This document shows, one piece after another, positions 19,653 through 29,029 of a stretch of 64,000 bases of DNA. Location of the stretch: NCBI RefSeq assembly GCF_021513215.1, contig NZ_CP090975.1:1819001-1883000 (forward strand), written 5' to 3'. The notes below the pieces were generated by a model. It saw nothing but the letters and a program-made list of their open reading frames with translations. It was not told the origin of the DNA and ran no database searches. The DNA comes from Suttonella sp. R2A3. GTDB taxonomy: Bacteria; Pseudomonadota; Gammaproteobacteria; Cardiobacteriales; Cardiobacteriaceae. A program made the position numbers and the translations under genes. The stretch's first letter is position 1. The number at the start of each line of letters is the position of its first letter.

Positions 19653-21170
19653 ATGGAAAGTTTTATCGCAAGCCTTAATGGCATTATCTGGAGCCCTGCT
19701 CTGGTTTATCTCTGTCTTGGGGCAGGGCTCTTTTTCTCTATCTTAACCCGCTTTGCGCAAGTTCGTCATTTTGGCGAAATGTGGCGTTTATTGTTTAAAG
19801 ATCATGGTTCACAGGAAGGGATTTCATCCTTCCAGGCGCTCGCGGTATCACTTTCCGGACGCGTTGGTATGGGTAATATTGCCGGTGTTGCTGCAGCGAT
19901 CGGTTTTGGTGGTCCTGGGGCGATTTTCTGGATGTGGCTTGTTGCCTTCCTTGGCGCAAGCACCGCCTATGTTGAGTCAACGCTCGCGCAGATTTATAAA
20001 GTCACCGATACAGAAACCGGGCAATATCGTGGTGGTCCTGCGTATTATTTTGAGCGCTGCTTAAAAGGTCCATTTTGGAAGTTTTATGGTATCGTTTTCG
20101 CGATTGCATCGATTCTCGCCTGTGGACTGTTTTTACCAGGGGTACAAGCGAATGGGGTTGCTAATGCGGTAACAGAAGTCTTTGGTCCTGGGGATCTGGT
20201 TAATACTTCCTTAGCCGGTGAAGTGGGTGTTAATACCTTAGTTGCCGTAGCAATCATTCTCTTGGTTCTTGGTTTTATCATTTTCGGTGGGATCAAACGT
20301 ATTGCAAACTTTACGCAAGTCGTCGTGCCATTTATGGCTTTAGGCTACATCATTCTTGCGCTTATTATTGTGTTTATTAACCTTGATAAGGTACCAGAGA
20401 TGATCAGCTTGATTTTCTCTGATGCGTTTACCGCACAGGCCGGATTTGGTGCGGCTATTGGTTGGGGGGTTAAACGCGGTATTTATTCTAACGAAGCTGG
20501 TCAAGGTACTGGGCCACACGCCGCTGGTGCTGCTGAGGTGGAGCATCCAAGTCAGCAAGGGTTGGTGCAAGCGTTCTCAGTGTATGTTGATACTCTGTTT
20601 GTGTGTACTGCAACCGCGTTAATGATCCTTTTGACTGGGCAATATAATATCCAAGGCACACTGCCTGATGGACAATTCCTGGTACAAAATGTTGATGCAG
20701 CAACGGTGATCAGTTCACCAGCATTTACCCAAATGGCCTTGTCACAAGTCTATGGCGGCATGGGTGAGATCTTCGTTGCGCTCGCTGTCTTCTTCTTTGC
20801 CTTTACAACCATCTTGGCGTATTACTACATCGCTGAAGTAAACGTTGCCTACCTGAGTGCTAAAATTGGCATGGAAGGCCCAGCGTTACTGATCGTCAAA
20901 TTAGTCATTATGTTTATGGTCGCTTATGGCGCGATTAATAATTCTGGCTATATCTGGAACGTTGGTGATATTGGTGTTGGCGCGATGGCATGGCTCAATA
21001 TCGTGGGTATTCTTGCGCTGTTCTTCTTAGCTCGCCCAACGATGCGTGCGTTAAAAGACTATGAAGAACAGAAGAAAGCGGGCGTGAAGCACTTCACTTT
21101 TGATCCTGAAAAATTAGGGATTAAAAATGCCACCTTCTGGGAAGAACGCATTAAGCGTAATAACCCTTAA
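19653..21170 (+). CDS. AGCS family sodium:alanine/glycine symporter
   Basis: 505-residue inner membrane symporter that takes up alanine or glycine with sodium. Family blocks seen: SGRVGMGNIAGVAAAIGFGGPGAIFWMW near the N-terminus and YSNEAGQGTGPHAAGAA in the middle; about eleven membrane helices. The open frame extends to 19548, but the extra 35 residues look unlike the family, and the ATG at 19653 has CGAGGA seven bases upstream, so I start there. Single gene with its own promoter and terminator. Confidence 0.93.
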   Translation: MESFIASLNGIIWSPALVYLCLGAGLFFSILTRFAQVRHFGEMWRLLFKDHGSQEGISSFQALAVSLSGRVGMGNIAGVAAAIGFGGPGAIFWMWLVAFLGASTAYVESTLAQIYKVTDTETGQYRGGPAYYFERCLKGPFWKFYGIVFAIASILACGLFLPGVQANGVANAVTEVFGPGDLVNTSLAGEVGVNTLVAVAIILLVLGFIIFGGIKRIANFTQVVVPFMALGYIILALIIVFINLDKVPEMISLIFSDAFTAQAGFGAAIGWGVKRGIYSNEAGQGTGPHAAGAAEVEHPSQQGLVQAFSVYVDTLFVCTATALMILLTGQYNIQGTLPDGQFLVQNVDAATVISSPAFTQMALSQVYGGMGEIFVALAVFFFAFTTILAYYYIAEVNVAYLSAKIGMEGPALLIVKLVIMFMVAYGAINNSGYIWNVGDIGVGAMAWLNIVGILALFFLARPTMRALKDYEEQKKAGVKHFTFDPEKLGIKNATFWEERIKRNNP

Positions 21171-21181
21171 ATGCTAACAAT

Positions 21182-21214
21182 AAAAAAGCCCCGGCAAACG
21201 CTGGGGCTTTTTTT
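21182..21214. terminator. Bidirectional terminator between the AGCS and YceI genes
   Basis: AGCCCCGGC / GCTGGGGCT stem with a 4-base loop and A/T runs on both sides; it serves both converging genes. Confidence 0.88.
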
Positions 21215-21228
21215 GCTGGTGATAAAAA

Positions 21229-21843
21229 TTATTCGCAGGCGCTTTCAGCGACTGGAACGCTAAAATAAATATCAACATCGGTCCAGGTTTTGCCTTGATG
21301 CCATGCAGCAGAGCAAATGGCGGCAAATTTTTCCATCGCCTCAGCAGTATCAAAATCTACGAGGTCCAGAGTGCCTTTGGCATTGAACACACCGTCAGCG
21401 ACGGTATAAGGCATATCGATATTCTGCGTGACACCATTCATGGTCACAGCGAGAACAACTTTCTCACCATCAATCTCAGCAATTTCGGCTTTGATGCTTT
21501 CACCATCAACAAAGTTACCAAATAACCCGGTAGCGATGTTTTGGTTGCGCACTAAGATCGTCGCTTCTGGCCATTCGCCGCTTTTATCCCAGTTGCCAGG
21601 ATCAGCGGAAGTATCCACTGAAGCCGTTTTAATGTTGATGGTTGCGCCAAGGAGCTTGCCTGACTCAGAAGCAAGTTCAAAATCGCTAAAGGTGTTATTT
21701 TCTACCACGTACGATTTATCAGGGAATCCGTAGCCGGTAAAACCGTAAGCGAACTGATCAGGCGATGGGGTAAAGTCACATTGAGCTGCAAGTGCTGAAC
21801 CCATGGTGCACAGTGCCATACTGCCGGCAAGCATTTTTTTCAT
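21229..21843 (-). CDS. YceI-like periplasmic protein
   Basis: 204-residue secreted protein with the lipocalin-like YceI fold, which in relatives binds polyisoprenoid or amphiphilic molecules. Signal peptide MKKMLAGSMALCTMGSALA, then FAYGFTGYGFPDKSYVVENNTF and alternating beta strands. I start at the ATG at 21843, six bases after a GGAG, not the TTG 12 bases earlier. Two or three cysteines (in QCDF, CSAAW and the last residues) could form a disulfide. Ligand unknown. Confidence 0.75.
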   Translation of the reverse strand: MKKMLAGSMALCTMGSALAAQCDFTPSPDQFAYGFTGYGFPDKSYVVENNTFSDFELASESGKLLGATINIKTASVDTSADPGNWDKSGEWPEATILVRNQNIATGLFGNFVDGESIKAEIAEIDGEKVVLAVTMNGVTQNIDMPYTVADGVFNAKGTLDLVDFDTAEAMEKFAAICSAAWHQGKTWTDVDIYFSVPVAESACE

Positions 21844-21921
21844 AAGAAACTCCAAGCAATGAATTAATGAGAATTAATCTCATTGTCTATTTAATCACAA
21901 ATGCATATGGTGAGTAAAAAT

Positions 21922-22593
21922 TTATTGTTCGTGTGGTGGCCACGCAATAAGGGTCACACCATCTTTGCCCCAAATCAAAATGCCATCATCCTCGATTTGG
22001 CGCAAGGTGCGCGAGAGTGTTTCTGGACGCATGGCCAGATGATTGGCGAGGTCTTTCTTGCTCATTGAAATGGGGTAGGTTGCTTTATTCTGCCAATTAG
22101 GTGGTAATAATTGCTTGATATGTCGCAATAAGCGCTGCTTGCTATCCATGACGCTGAGCATCTCAACTTGTCCGCTTAATATCTGGATATGTTGAATGAG
22201 GTGACCGATAATCGCTGAATACAAGCGCGGGCGATCTTCTAAAATACGCCGAAAGGTATCGATGCGGATCGCTAACAGCTCACAATCGCTAATGGTTGCC
22301 GCGTTAGCAGGATATTGATCGTGGTGCATAAACATAACCGCATCAGCAAAGCTTTGTTGCTTGGAAAAGGTGCGAATGGTTTTTTCGCGTCCATCAGGGG
22401 TCGCAAAATAAATCCGTACTTCGCCTTTAATAATGAAATAAAACGTACTCGCTGCGTCGCCTTTTTGAAAAATTAAGCTGTTGGCAGCAAGGTTTTTTTT
22501 GCTCGCGTCTTTGAGCAAGATGTCGCGTTCTTCGTCGCTGAGCGCAGAAAAAAGATAATGTTTGGCGATTTCACGAGCAAGGCTAATTGGCAT
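21922..22593 (-). CDS. Crp/Fnr family transcription regulator without iron-sulfur cysteines
   Basis: 223 residues: cyclic-nucleotide-binding-like sensor domain (about 15-125), a dimer helix (about 130-155) and a winged HTH (SMSKKDLANHLAMRPETLSRTLRQIEDDGIL, about 175-205). The N-terminus has no cysteine cluster, so it is not Fnr; it resembles the Dnr/Anr-like branch, where Dnr senses nitric oxide through haem. The recognition helix (RPETLSRTLRQ) has the E-x-x-S-R of Fnr-type proteins, predicting a TTGAT-like half site. A palindrome 43 bases upstream may be its own operator. Confidence 0.85.
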   Translation of the reverse strand: MPISLAREIAKHYLFSALSDEERDILLKDASKKNLAANSLIFQKGDAASTFYFIIKGEVRIYFATPDGREKTIRTFSKQQSFADAVMFMHHDQYPANAATISDCELLAIRIDTFRRILEDRPRLYSAIIGHLIQHIQILSGQVEMLSVMDSKQRLLRHIKQLLPPNWQNKATYPISMSKKDLANHLAMRPETLSRTLRQIEDDGILIWGKDGVTLIAWPPHEQ

Positions 22594-22635
22594 AATAATC
22601 CGTAAAAAGTCGTTGCGCGATAGTGTGCGCTGTAG

Positions 22636-22654
22636 GTTTATTTAGCGAATAAAC
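22636..22654. promoter_or_regulatory. Palindromic operator candidate upstream of the Crp/Fnr gene
   Basis: GTTTATT-TAGCG-AATAAAC, a perfect 7-base inverted repeat with a 5-base spacer, 43 bases before the regulator's start. Size and symmetry fit a dimer-binding site. It does not match the canonical Fnr box. Confidence 0.4.
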
Positions 22655-22708
22655 AGCAATCCTATCACGCAGACAGGTTAAGCTATTTTTCTAATTGGTT
22701 TAATTATA

Positions 22709-23917
22709 CTATATTGATTCGGGTTTTTCGTTAGCTATGCCAGGCGAGGCGCTCTCAAGTAATGAAATCACTTCTTCTGGTCGCACGACGCCGCTAAGCT
22801 GTCCGTCATCATCGACCACTGGCACCGGATATTGGTTGCCCACAGCAATTGGCAGTAAGTGCTCAATGCTACGATTGGCATCCACAGATTGAGGCTTTTG
22901 CGCGATATCTGCTAGGCTGGCGTGTGGGTTTGCTTGGCGTGCACGTTCAATCAATGCCACAGTAATCAATCCTTCCCAATGATCCCCCGTTTTGACCCAC
23001 GCCCAATCCTGGCTGTGGTCGCGCATAATGGCTAAAGCCTCATCAACGCTTTCGTCATCGAAATACAGCGAAGGGCGACGCATCACTGCCTGAGCATTAA
23101 GCACACTCGCGCGGTTGACGTCTTTGACAAATTCCTCGATATGATTATTAGCTGGGCGCAATAAAATATCTTCCGGGGTGCCGACTTGTTCGACCTGACC
23201 ATCACGAAGGATGGCGATCCGCGAACCAATACGTAATGCTTCGGCTAAGTCGTGGGTGATAAACACGATCGTTCTTTTAAGTTGTGCTTGTAGGCTCAGC
23301 AGCTGCTCTTGCATTTGTGAGCGAATCAGCGGATCAAGTGCCGAAAACGCCTCATCCATCAGTAAAATATCTGTTTCCGTGGCTAAAGCCCGTGCTAAGC
23401 CAACGCGTTGCTGTTGCCCACCAGATAATTGTTTGGGGTATTGTGCTTCAAAACCGGCCAGGCCCACCAAAGCTAACCATTTTTCCGCCTCTATTGTGGC
23501 ACTTTTTTTATCCTCCCCGCGTACGCTCCGCCCGTAAGCCACATTATCGAGCACGCTGCGGTGTGGCATGAGCCCAAAATGCTGGAATACCATACTCATC
23601 GTGTGGCGGCGAAATTCGATGAGTTCGCGCGTGCTCATTGCCGTCACGTCTTGACCGTTGATGATAATTTGCCCAGCAGTCGGGTCAATTAGGCGGTTAA
23701 AATGGCGAATCAAGGTGGATTTTCCGGAGCCGGATAGCCCCATAATCACAAAGATTTCACCTGCTTCGATAGTCAGATTAATATCATAAAGCCCTAGCGC
23801 ATGCTGGTGGTCTTCTAATAAGGTTTTTTTGTCGGTGCCATTCTCGACTAAACGCAACGCTTGCCGCGGATTAGCACCAAAGATTTTTGAGATATGACGA
23901 ACTTCGATAACGCTCAT
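22709..23917 (-). CDS. proV: Glycine betaine/choline ABC importer ATPase (ProV-like)
   Basis: 402-residue ATPase of the osmoprotectant importer type. Walker A GLSGSGKSTLIRHFNR, signature LSGGQQQRVGLARALA, Walker B DILLMDEAFSALDP, then a C-terminal pair of CBS domains (about 280-390) that in relatives sense ionic strength. The frame is open upstream to 24085 but overlaps the permease gene there; the ATG at 23917 has GAGGAC upstream and gives the standard ProV start, 7 bases after the permease stop. Last gene of proX-proW-proV on this strand. Confidence 0.92.
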   Translation of the reverse strand: MSVIEVRHISKIFGANPRQALRLVENGTDKKTLLEDHQHALGLYDINLTIEAGEIFVIMGLSGSGKSTLIRHFNRLIDPTAGQIIINGQDVTAMSTRELIEFRRHTMSMVFQHFGLMPHRSVLDNVAYGRSVRGEDKKSATIEAEKWLALVGLAGFEAQYPKQLSGGQQQRVGLARALATETDILLMDEAFSALDPLIRSQMQEQLLSLQAQLKRTIVFITHDLAEALRIGSRIAILRDGQVEQVGTPEDILLRPANNHIEEFVKDVNRASVLNAQAVMRRPSLYFDDESVDEALAIMRDHSQDWAWVKTGDHWEGLITVALIERARQANPHASLADIAQKPQSVDANRSIEHLLPIAVGNQYPVPVVDDDGQLSGVVRPEEVISLLESASPGIANEKPESI

Positions 23918-23924
23918 GATGTCC

Positions 23925-24785
23925 TCATGATTGATGGTGTGCTTGTGCACGACGACCAGCAGCTTGGGTAATCCGATCGAAGACAATAGCGAGGATGACA
24001 ATGGCGATACCGCCAAGCAGGCCTTGACCGGCATCATTACGCTGTAAGCCCAAAAGAACCGTTTCGCCCAGGCCGCGTGCGCCAATCATCGAAGCTACCA
24101 CTACCATTGCTAAAGCCATCATCATCGTTTGGTTGATCCCCTGCATGATCGATGGGAGCGCAAGCGGGATTTGCACACGGGTGAGCACTTGCCAACGTGT
24201 GGCACCAAAGGCACGACTCGCTTCAACCACTTCTTTATCGACACCACGAATCCCTAAATCGACCAAACGGATCAGTGGTGGGGTGGCATAAATAACGGTT
24301 GCGAGAATGGCTGGCATTTTCCCGAGGCCAAATAACATCGCCGCGGGGATCAAATACACAAAACTGGGGATGGTTTGCATTAAATCCAGAACGGGCGAGA
24401 GTACGGTGCGAAAACGATTGCTGCGTGCGGTGAGGATACCGAGCGGTAGGCCAATGACAATTGCAATCAGCATCGACACCAGCATGATGGCAATGGTTTG
24501 TAGCGATTGATCCCACAACCCCAGGCAACCAATCAGATACATCCCCAAGCCAACGCCCAAACACAGCAGCCAGCGACGACTGGCAATAAAGGCCAGCGCC
24601 ATAATCAAGGCAATCAGTAATGGTTCGGGAAACCAGCGCAGCGCACGTTCAATAGTGACCAAGATGGTGATAAAAAAACCCGAGAATTGTTCAAAACCAT
24701 CGGCGTAGTTAATCACCAGATAACGGATCGCGTCATTGACCGAGTCGCGAATGCTATCGCCAATGTTGAAGAAAAAATTGTCCAT
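23925..24785 (-). CDS. proW: Glycine betaine/choline ABC importer permease (ProW-like)
   Basis: 286-residue permease with six to seven membrane helices and the ABC permease loop EASRAFGATRWQVLTRVQIPLALPSIMQGINQ at about residues 185-215, where the ATPase docks. A short amphipathic N-terminal part (GDSIRDSVNDAIRYLVINYADGFEQFSGF) precedes the first helix, as in ProW. Between proX and proV genes, so the importer is complete. Confidence 0.92.
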   Translation of the reverse strand: MDNFFFNIGDSIRDSVNDAIRYLVINYADGFEQFSGFFITILVTIERALRWFPEPLLIALIMALAFIASRRWLLCLGVGLGMYLIGCLGLWDQSLQTIAIMLVSMLIAIVIGLPLGILTARSNRFRTVLSPVLDLMQTIPSFVYLIPAAMLFGLGKMPAILATVIYATPPLIRLVDLGIRGVDKEVVEASRAFGATRWQVLTRVQIPLALPSIMQGINQTMMMALAMVVVASMIGARGLGETVLLGLQRNDAGQGLLGGIAIVILAIVFDRITQAAGRRAQAHHQS

Positions 24786-24819
24786 CGTTGGTTCCCCTTA
24801 AAGCAGGGTTGGTAAAGCG

Positions 24820-25851
24820 TTATAGCGACTCATTGATCCGCGTTGCGACTTCTGGCGAGACCCATTGTATCCAGAGATCGGGGTACTTCTCTAAGAAGCG
24901 CTTAGCAATGGCTTCATCGCGGGTATCATTATTGCGCATATCTGCCAGCGCTTCAGACACAATCTCGCTGCTGGTGTGATAGCGTGATAAAAATTCAATC
25001 GTTTGCGGCGCGCTTTGCGCAAATGCGGTGGTGACGCCAATCGCTAATTGAGAATCAGGATAGGCGGTTGCTGACTCGACTTTGGTGAGGTCAGCGTCTT
25101 TATCGGTTGCCGCTAAAAGGTTTGACCAGATGGCTTCATCGTAGGCGGGTTCTTCGAGGATGATCAGTTCATCGCTAAATTTACCAATCAGCCATGAAGG
25201 AGTCCAATAATAAAAGAGGATAGGTTTTTGCCGCAAAATCGCCGATTCAACCGCTGATGCGACAGCGTTACCTGAGCCTGGGCGGAAATTAACAAAATCT
25301 TTATCGAGTCCGTAAGCATAGAGCTTAGCGGTGTTGGTTTTTTCACACGACCAGCCGAGTATGCAGTTATAAAATCGACCTTTATCAGGATCTTCCTGAT
25401 CAGCAAATAACTGGGCATAGCGCGGTAAATCGGCGACGCTTTTTAGATCAGGTGCTGGTGCATTCTCACCTTCGACTAAATAGCGTGGAATGAAAAAGGC
25501 TTGTTTGGCATCATCAACGTTAATACCGATTGTTTTAGCGATGCCATCGGCCTCCATTTCCCGCCATAGTTCGTCGACTGACTGCAGCCAGATTTCCATC
25601 GCAATATCAATGTTGCCACGACTCATGCCGTTAAATAAAGGAATCGTTGATCCAGGGATTTCATCGGTCGCGCAGCCATAGCCATGCTCTAAAATATAGC
25701 GGGCCACGCTGTTATGAAAGGTGATTGAGTCCCAATCAAACCCGGCAAAAACAATCGGGCGATCTATATCACACTGGGGTTCGTTGGCATAGGAAAAGAT
25801 GCTGAAACTGGCGAGTGTGCCGAGCAGTAGGGAACGTATAGTGGGGAACAT
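24820..25851 (-). CDS. proX: Glycine betaine/choline-binding protein (ProX-like)
   Basis: 343-residue secreted binding protein. Signal peptide MFPTIRSLLLGTLASFSIFSYA, then the two-lobed OpuAC fold. Aromatic residues that could form a cage for a quaternary amine are present (FDWDSITF, WLQSVDELW, YYWTPSWL). A Cys pair in FYNCILGWSCEK matches a ProX disulfide. First gene of the operon; its start is divergent from the glycan cluster. The substrate could be glycine betaine, choline or carnitine; not decidable here. Confidence 0.9.
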   Translation of the reverse strand: MFPTIRSLLLGTLASFSIFSYANEPQCDIDRPIVFAGFDWDSITFHNSVARYILEHGYGCATDEIPGSTIPLFNGMSRGNIDIAMEIWLQSVDELWREMEADGIAKTIGINVDDAKQAFFIPRYLVEGENAPAPDLKSVADLPRYAQLFADQEDPDKGRFYNCILGWSCEKTNTAKLYAYGLDKDFVNFRPGSGNAVASAVESAILRQKPILFYYWTPSWLIGKFSDELIILEEPAYDEAIWSNLLAATDKDADLTKVESATAYPDSQLAIGVTTAFAQSAPQTIEFLSRYHTSSEIVSEALADMRNNDTRDEAIAKRFLEKYPDLWIQWVSPEVATRINESL

Positions 25852-26007
25852 AAGTTAACCTCCGGTTAATACTTTGTTTATATTAACACAGTTGATTGGT
25901 ATTTTTTTTGCGGATTTTCTGCAAACGTTGGTTTTGCGCTGTATCATGGCGCGGTTATTATGTTCTATAAATAGATGCGTTTATGGTTGTAACCAATAGA
26001 TGGATTG

Positions 26008-27657
26008 ATGCAAAAAGTTAACCCCAAAACGTTTTTCTGGCTTATGTGGCTAGGTTTTATTGTGCTGTGGGTGGTGATTTCTGAGTTACACCGTCCGGGG
26101 ATGGATAAATACGGCGATATGGTCGAAGGCTATGCTTGGGGACAAGTATGGGTTTGGGGAACGTTCAAACACCCACCTTTTCTCGCCTGGGTTGCCAAAT
26201 TGTGGTTTTCTGTGTTTCCTGTGGAAACATGGAGCTATTACCTATTATCCTATCTTAATGCCGGGGTCGGTGCGCTAGGCATTGTCGCTCTAGGCCGCCT
26301 TTGGTTACCGCCTGGTTTGCCAGCGCGGCGCAAAGCACTTTTCTCTCTGCTGGTTCTGCTATTTGCCTTACTCGGTACACCGTATAGTCATCTCGCGGCA
26401 AAATATAACGCCGATACGATTTTATTATCGCTATGGCCATGGACGGCGTATGCGTTTTTTGCCACCTTACATAGCCGTACTAACCGTGAGCGTTGGTTGT
26501 TTACATTATTGCTTGGCGTGTTGGGTGCGGTATCGATGTTGGCGAAATACTATTCAGGGATATTGCTAGCGAGCTTTTTCGCGATCAGTGTGCTCGAGCC
26601 AACGTATCGTCGCTGGTATCGCAGTTATTCGCCGTATCTGGCGTTTATTGTATTTTTCTTAGTGCTCATGCCGCATATCGTGTGGGAATGGCGCAATGAT
26701 TTCCCATTCAGTGAGTATTTATTTACCAAAATCGATGATCGAGTTCGCTTAGATAAAGTGTTGTCGTTTTATTTATCGAGTATTTATTATTGGATTTTTG
26801 CTTGGGGCGCGTTTTATTTGCTGCGCCGGATGATTGGCCAATCCACTAAGCAAACCATTCGTTGGCAGATCCCATGGCGAGCGTTATTACTGATGATCGC
26901 GATGCCGGCTGTGATTACCTCGCTATTCCATATTTTTGGTCGTGTGTATTTAACCACGCATTGGGCGATCCCGATTTGGTTTGCCTTACCGATTGCTTTA
27001 GCGATGTGGTTATTACCAAGCGTACCGCTGAATTTTTCATTAGCTAAACTGGCACGATGCTTGGCTCTATTTGCTGCGGTGTTGTTCGGCGTGATGACGC
27101 TCTATACCTTAATACTCTCAGCGACCGGTAGCGCAAAATATACCATGGCACGTGAGGAAATGGTGGCGGCGATTGAGGCGCGTTTTCATGAGCGCTACCC
27201 GGATGCCGAACTAACTTGGAGTGGTGGTACCTGGCAGGAAACAGCGTCACTCGCCTTTTTTATGGACAGTCATCCGCGTGCCGTGCCTGGATTCCCAGCA
27301 GGCGATGCGGCTCAAGTTAACCCGGAGGAAGGCTGGCGTGATGGTTATGGTGTGGTTTTGTGTCATACACTCGATGATGACGGTAACCCTGTGGCGGCAA
27401 GACGTCGGGTGTTGTGGTGCCAATACTCGGTGATGCATGAGTTGATACGCGCAGGCTATCCGATTATTAAAGAAACAATTCGCTACCAGGCGCAAGGTTG
27501 GCGTTACCTACAAAAGCCAGAACTTGAGGTTGTGGTGTTTTGGGCACCACCACAACCCGATCTACTGCATAAACCACTTGAAGAAGGTGAAAAACCGTTA
27601 TCATTAGAGCCTGTCGAGCAGATCAAGAACCAAAAGGTGGGGATGGATGAAAACTGA
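26008..27657 (+). CDS. ArnT/PMT-family polyprenyl-phosphate sugar transferase (FlmK/LgmB-like)
   Basis: 549-residue membrane glycosyltransferase of family GT39/GT83. Early acidic motif HRPGMDKYGDMVEGYAWGQ and KHPPFLAWVAKLW match the ArnT/PMT first periplasmic loop with its catalytic acidic residue; about eleven helices and a C-terminal periplasmic domain follow. Such enzymes move a sugar from undecaprenyl phosphate to lipid A phosphate or other acceptors. Start set at the ATG 26008 (a TTG lies one codon earlier). First of four overlapping genes with a glycosyltransferase, GtrA and YdjC-type deacetylase, the same set as Francisella FlmK-FlmF2-NaxD and Bordetella Lgm. Confidence 0.85.
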   Translation: MQKVNPKTFFWLMWLGFIVLWVVISELHRPGMDKYGDMVEGYAWGQVWVWGTFKHPPFLAWVAKLWFSVFPVETWSYYLLSYLNAGVGALGIVALGRLWLPPGLPARRKALFSLLVLLFALLGTPYSHLAAKYNADTILLSLWPWTAYAFFATLHSRTNRERWLFTLLLGVLGAVSMLAKYYSGILLASFFAISVLEPTYRRWYRSYSPYLAFIVFFLVLMPHIVWEWRNDFPFSEYLFTKIDDRVRLDKVLSFYLSSIYYWIFAWGAFYLLRRMIGQSTKQTIRWQIPWRALLLMIAMPAVITSLFHIFGRVYLTTHWAIPIWFALPIALAMWLLPSVPLNFSLAKLARCLALFAAVLFGVMTLYTLILSATGSAKYTMAREEMVAAIEARFHERYPDAELTWSGGTWQETASLAFFMDSHPRAVPGFPAGDAAQVNPEEGWRDGYGVVLCHTLDDDGNPVAARRRVLWCQYSVMHELIRAGYPIIKETIRYQAQGWRYLQKPELEVVVFWAPPQPDLLHKPLEEGEKPLSLEPVEQIKNQKVGMDEN

Positions 27658-28639
27658 ACCCGTCAATCAACACGCGCTGAGCTATACCTACAGTATCGTC
27701 ATCCCGGCGTATAACGATGCTGAGGCGCTAAAGCTGTTTGTGCCTCAGCTTTACCCGCTGTTAGAACGCTATCAGGGCCAGCATGAGATTGTGATTGTCG
27801 ATGATGGCAGTAAAGACGCGTTGCTTGAGGCTTTTGAAGACCTACAAGAGACTCTGCCTGAGACTGTCAGGTTAAAGTTGGTGCGCTTTTCGCGTAATTT
27901 TGGTAAAGAAGCCGCCTTGAGCGCGGGATTGCAGGCAGCGCAAGGTGAGGCAGTGGTTATGATGGATGCTGACGGTCAGCATCCGGTGAGTATGCTCGAG
28001 CAGATGATCACCCATTACGAGCGTGGTGCGGATGTGGTTGCGGCTGTTCAAGTGGTGCGCGATCAGGAACGCCTTTTTGCGCGCTGGCTCAAAAAGCGCT
28101 TTTACCGTTTTATGCAAGACGCGCAGCGCTATCAGTTAAAAGCTAATGCTGGGGATTTCCGCCTGATGCGTCGTAAAGTGGTTGATGCACTGCTTGCGCT
28201 GCCAGAGCGCCAGCGCTTTATGAAAGGTTTATATGCCTGGGTGGGTTTTGATACGGTGTATCTGCCGTTTAATGCAGCGCCACGCCAGGACGGAAGCAGT
28301 AAATTTCAATACCGTGATTTATTTGACCTCGCGATGGTCGGTATCACCTCTTTTTCGCTCAAACCACTACGCTGGATTTCGCGGATGGGTATTGTCGTCT
28401 CGCTGCTTGCCTTTATTTATGGCCTGTTTATCGTCTTTGATACGTTATTTACTGGCCGAGATGTGGCTGGTTGGACAACGCTTTCGGCAGGGATTATGTT
28501 TTCTGCCGGTTTGCAATTGATCTGTATCGGGGTGATTGGTGAGTATGTCGGGCGTATTTATGAAGAAGTCAAACAACGCCCGCTGTATGTTGTTGATGAA
28601 GTCTATGACAGTTCACGGCGACCTAAAGACGAGCACTAG
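27647..28639 (+). CDS. Polyprenyl-phosphate glycosyltransferase (GT2, ArnC/FlmF-like)
   Basis: 330 residues. N-terminal GT-A domain with VIPAYNDAEALKLFVP, IVIVDDGSKDALLEAF and the DXD-type VVMMDADGQHP, then two C-terminal membrane helices (about 240-262 and 275-300) as in ArnC and dolichol-phosphate mannose synthases. It should load a nucleotide sugar onto undecaprenyl phosphate on the cytoplasmic face, supplying the ArnT-like transferase. It overlaps the upstream gene by 11 bases and precedes gtrA by 3, so the genes are translated together. The sugar is not known. Confidence 0.88.
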   Translation: MKTEPVNQHALSYTYSIVIPAYNDAEALKLFVPQLYPLLERYQGQHEIVIVDDGSKDALLEAFEDLQETLPETVRLKLVRFSRNFGKEAALSAGLQAAQGEAVVMMDADGQHPVSMLEQMITHYERGADVVAAVQVVRDQERLFARWLKKRFYRFMQDAQRYQLKANAGDFRLMRRKVVDALLALPERQRFMKGLYAWVGFDTVYLPFNAAPRQDGSSKFQYRDLFDLAMVGITSFSLKPLRWISRMGIVVSLLAFIYGLFIVFDTLFTGRDVAGWTTLSAGIMFSAGLQLICIGVIGEYVGRIYEEVKQRPLYVVDEVYDSSRRPKDEH

Positions 28640-28642
28640 CTG

Positions 28643-29029
28643 ATGTGGGCGCAGCAAATATCCTGGTTTGCCGTGGTCGGTGTGAGCGCAGCGCTGACCC
28701 ATGTGCTTTGCCTGTGGGGGTTGGTTGATGGCCTGTCGTGGCCACCAGTATGGGCAAATATCGGCGCATTTTGTGTGGCATTTTTGGTGAGCTTTTTCGG
28801 CCATTTTTTACTCACCTTCCGAGGAATGGATACGCGTTGGTGGGCGAGCTTGATACGCTGGCTCTTGGCGGCTGTTTCTGGGTTTGTGCTCAATCAATTG
28901 CTTTTTATACTTGGTTTACATCTATTCGGCGAGGCTGCTTATCTGTGGGTATGGTTTGTCGCCACCGCTATTGTCACTTTGTTATCGTTTGTGCTTGCTA
29001 AATTCTGGGCGTTTCGCCATGACCATTAA
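28643..29029 (+). CDS. GtrA-like membrane protein, probable lipid-linked sugar flippase
   Basis: 128-residue protein with four membrane helices and the GtrA family pattern (VGVSAALTHVLCLWGL, NIGAFCVAFLVSFFGHFLLTF, FVLAKFWAFRH at the end). GtrA proteins are thought to flip polyprenyl-linked sugars across the inner membrane. Placed between the GT2 that would make the lipid-linked sugar and the deacetylase, it completes the pathway: load, flip, transfer. It overlaps the next gene by 11 bases. Confidence 0.85.
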   Translation: MWAQQISWFAVVGVSAALTHVLCLWGLVDGLSWPPVWANIGAFCVAFLVSFFGHFLLTFRGMDTRWWASLIRWLLAAVSGFVLNQLLFILGLHLFGEAAYLWVWFVATAIVTLLSFVLAKFWAFRHDH

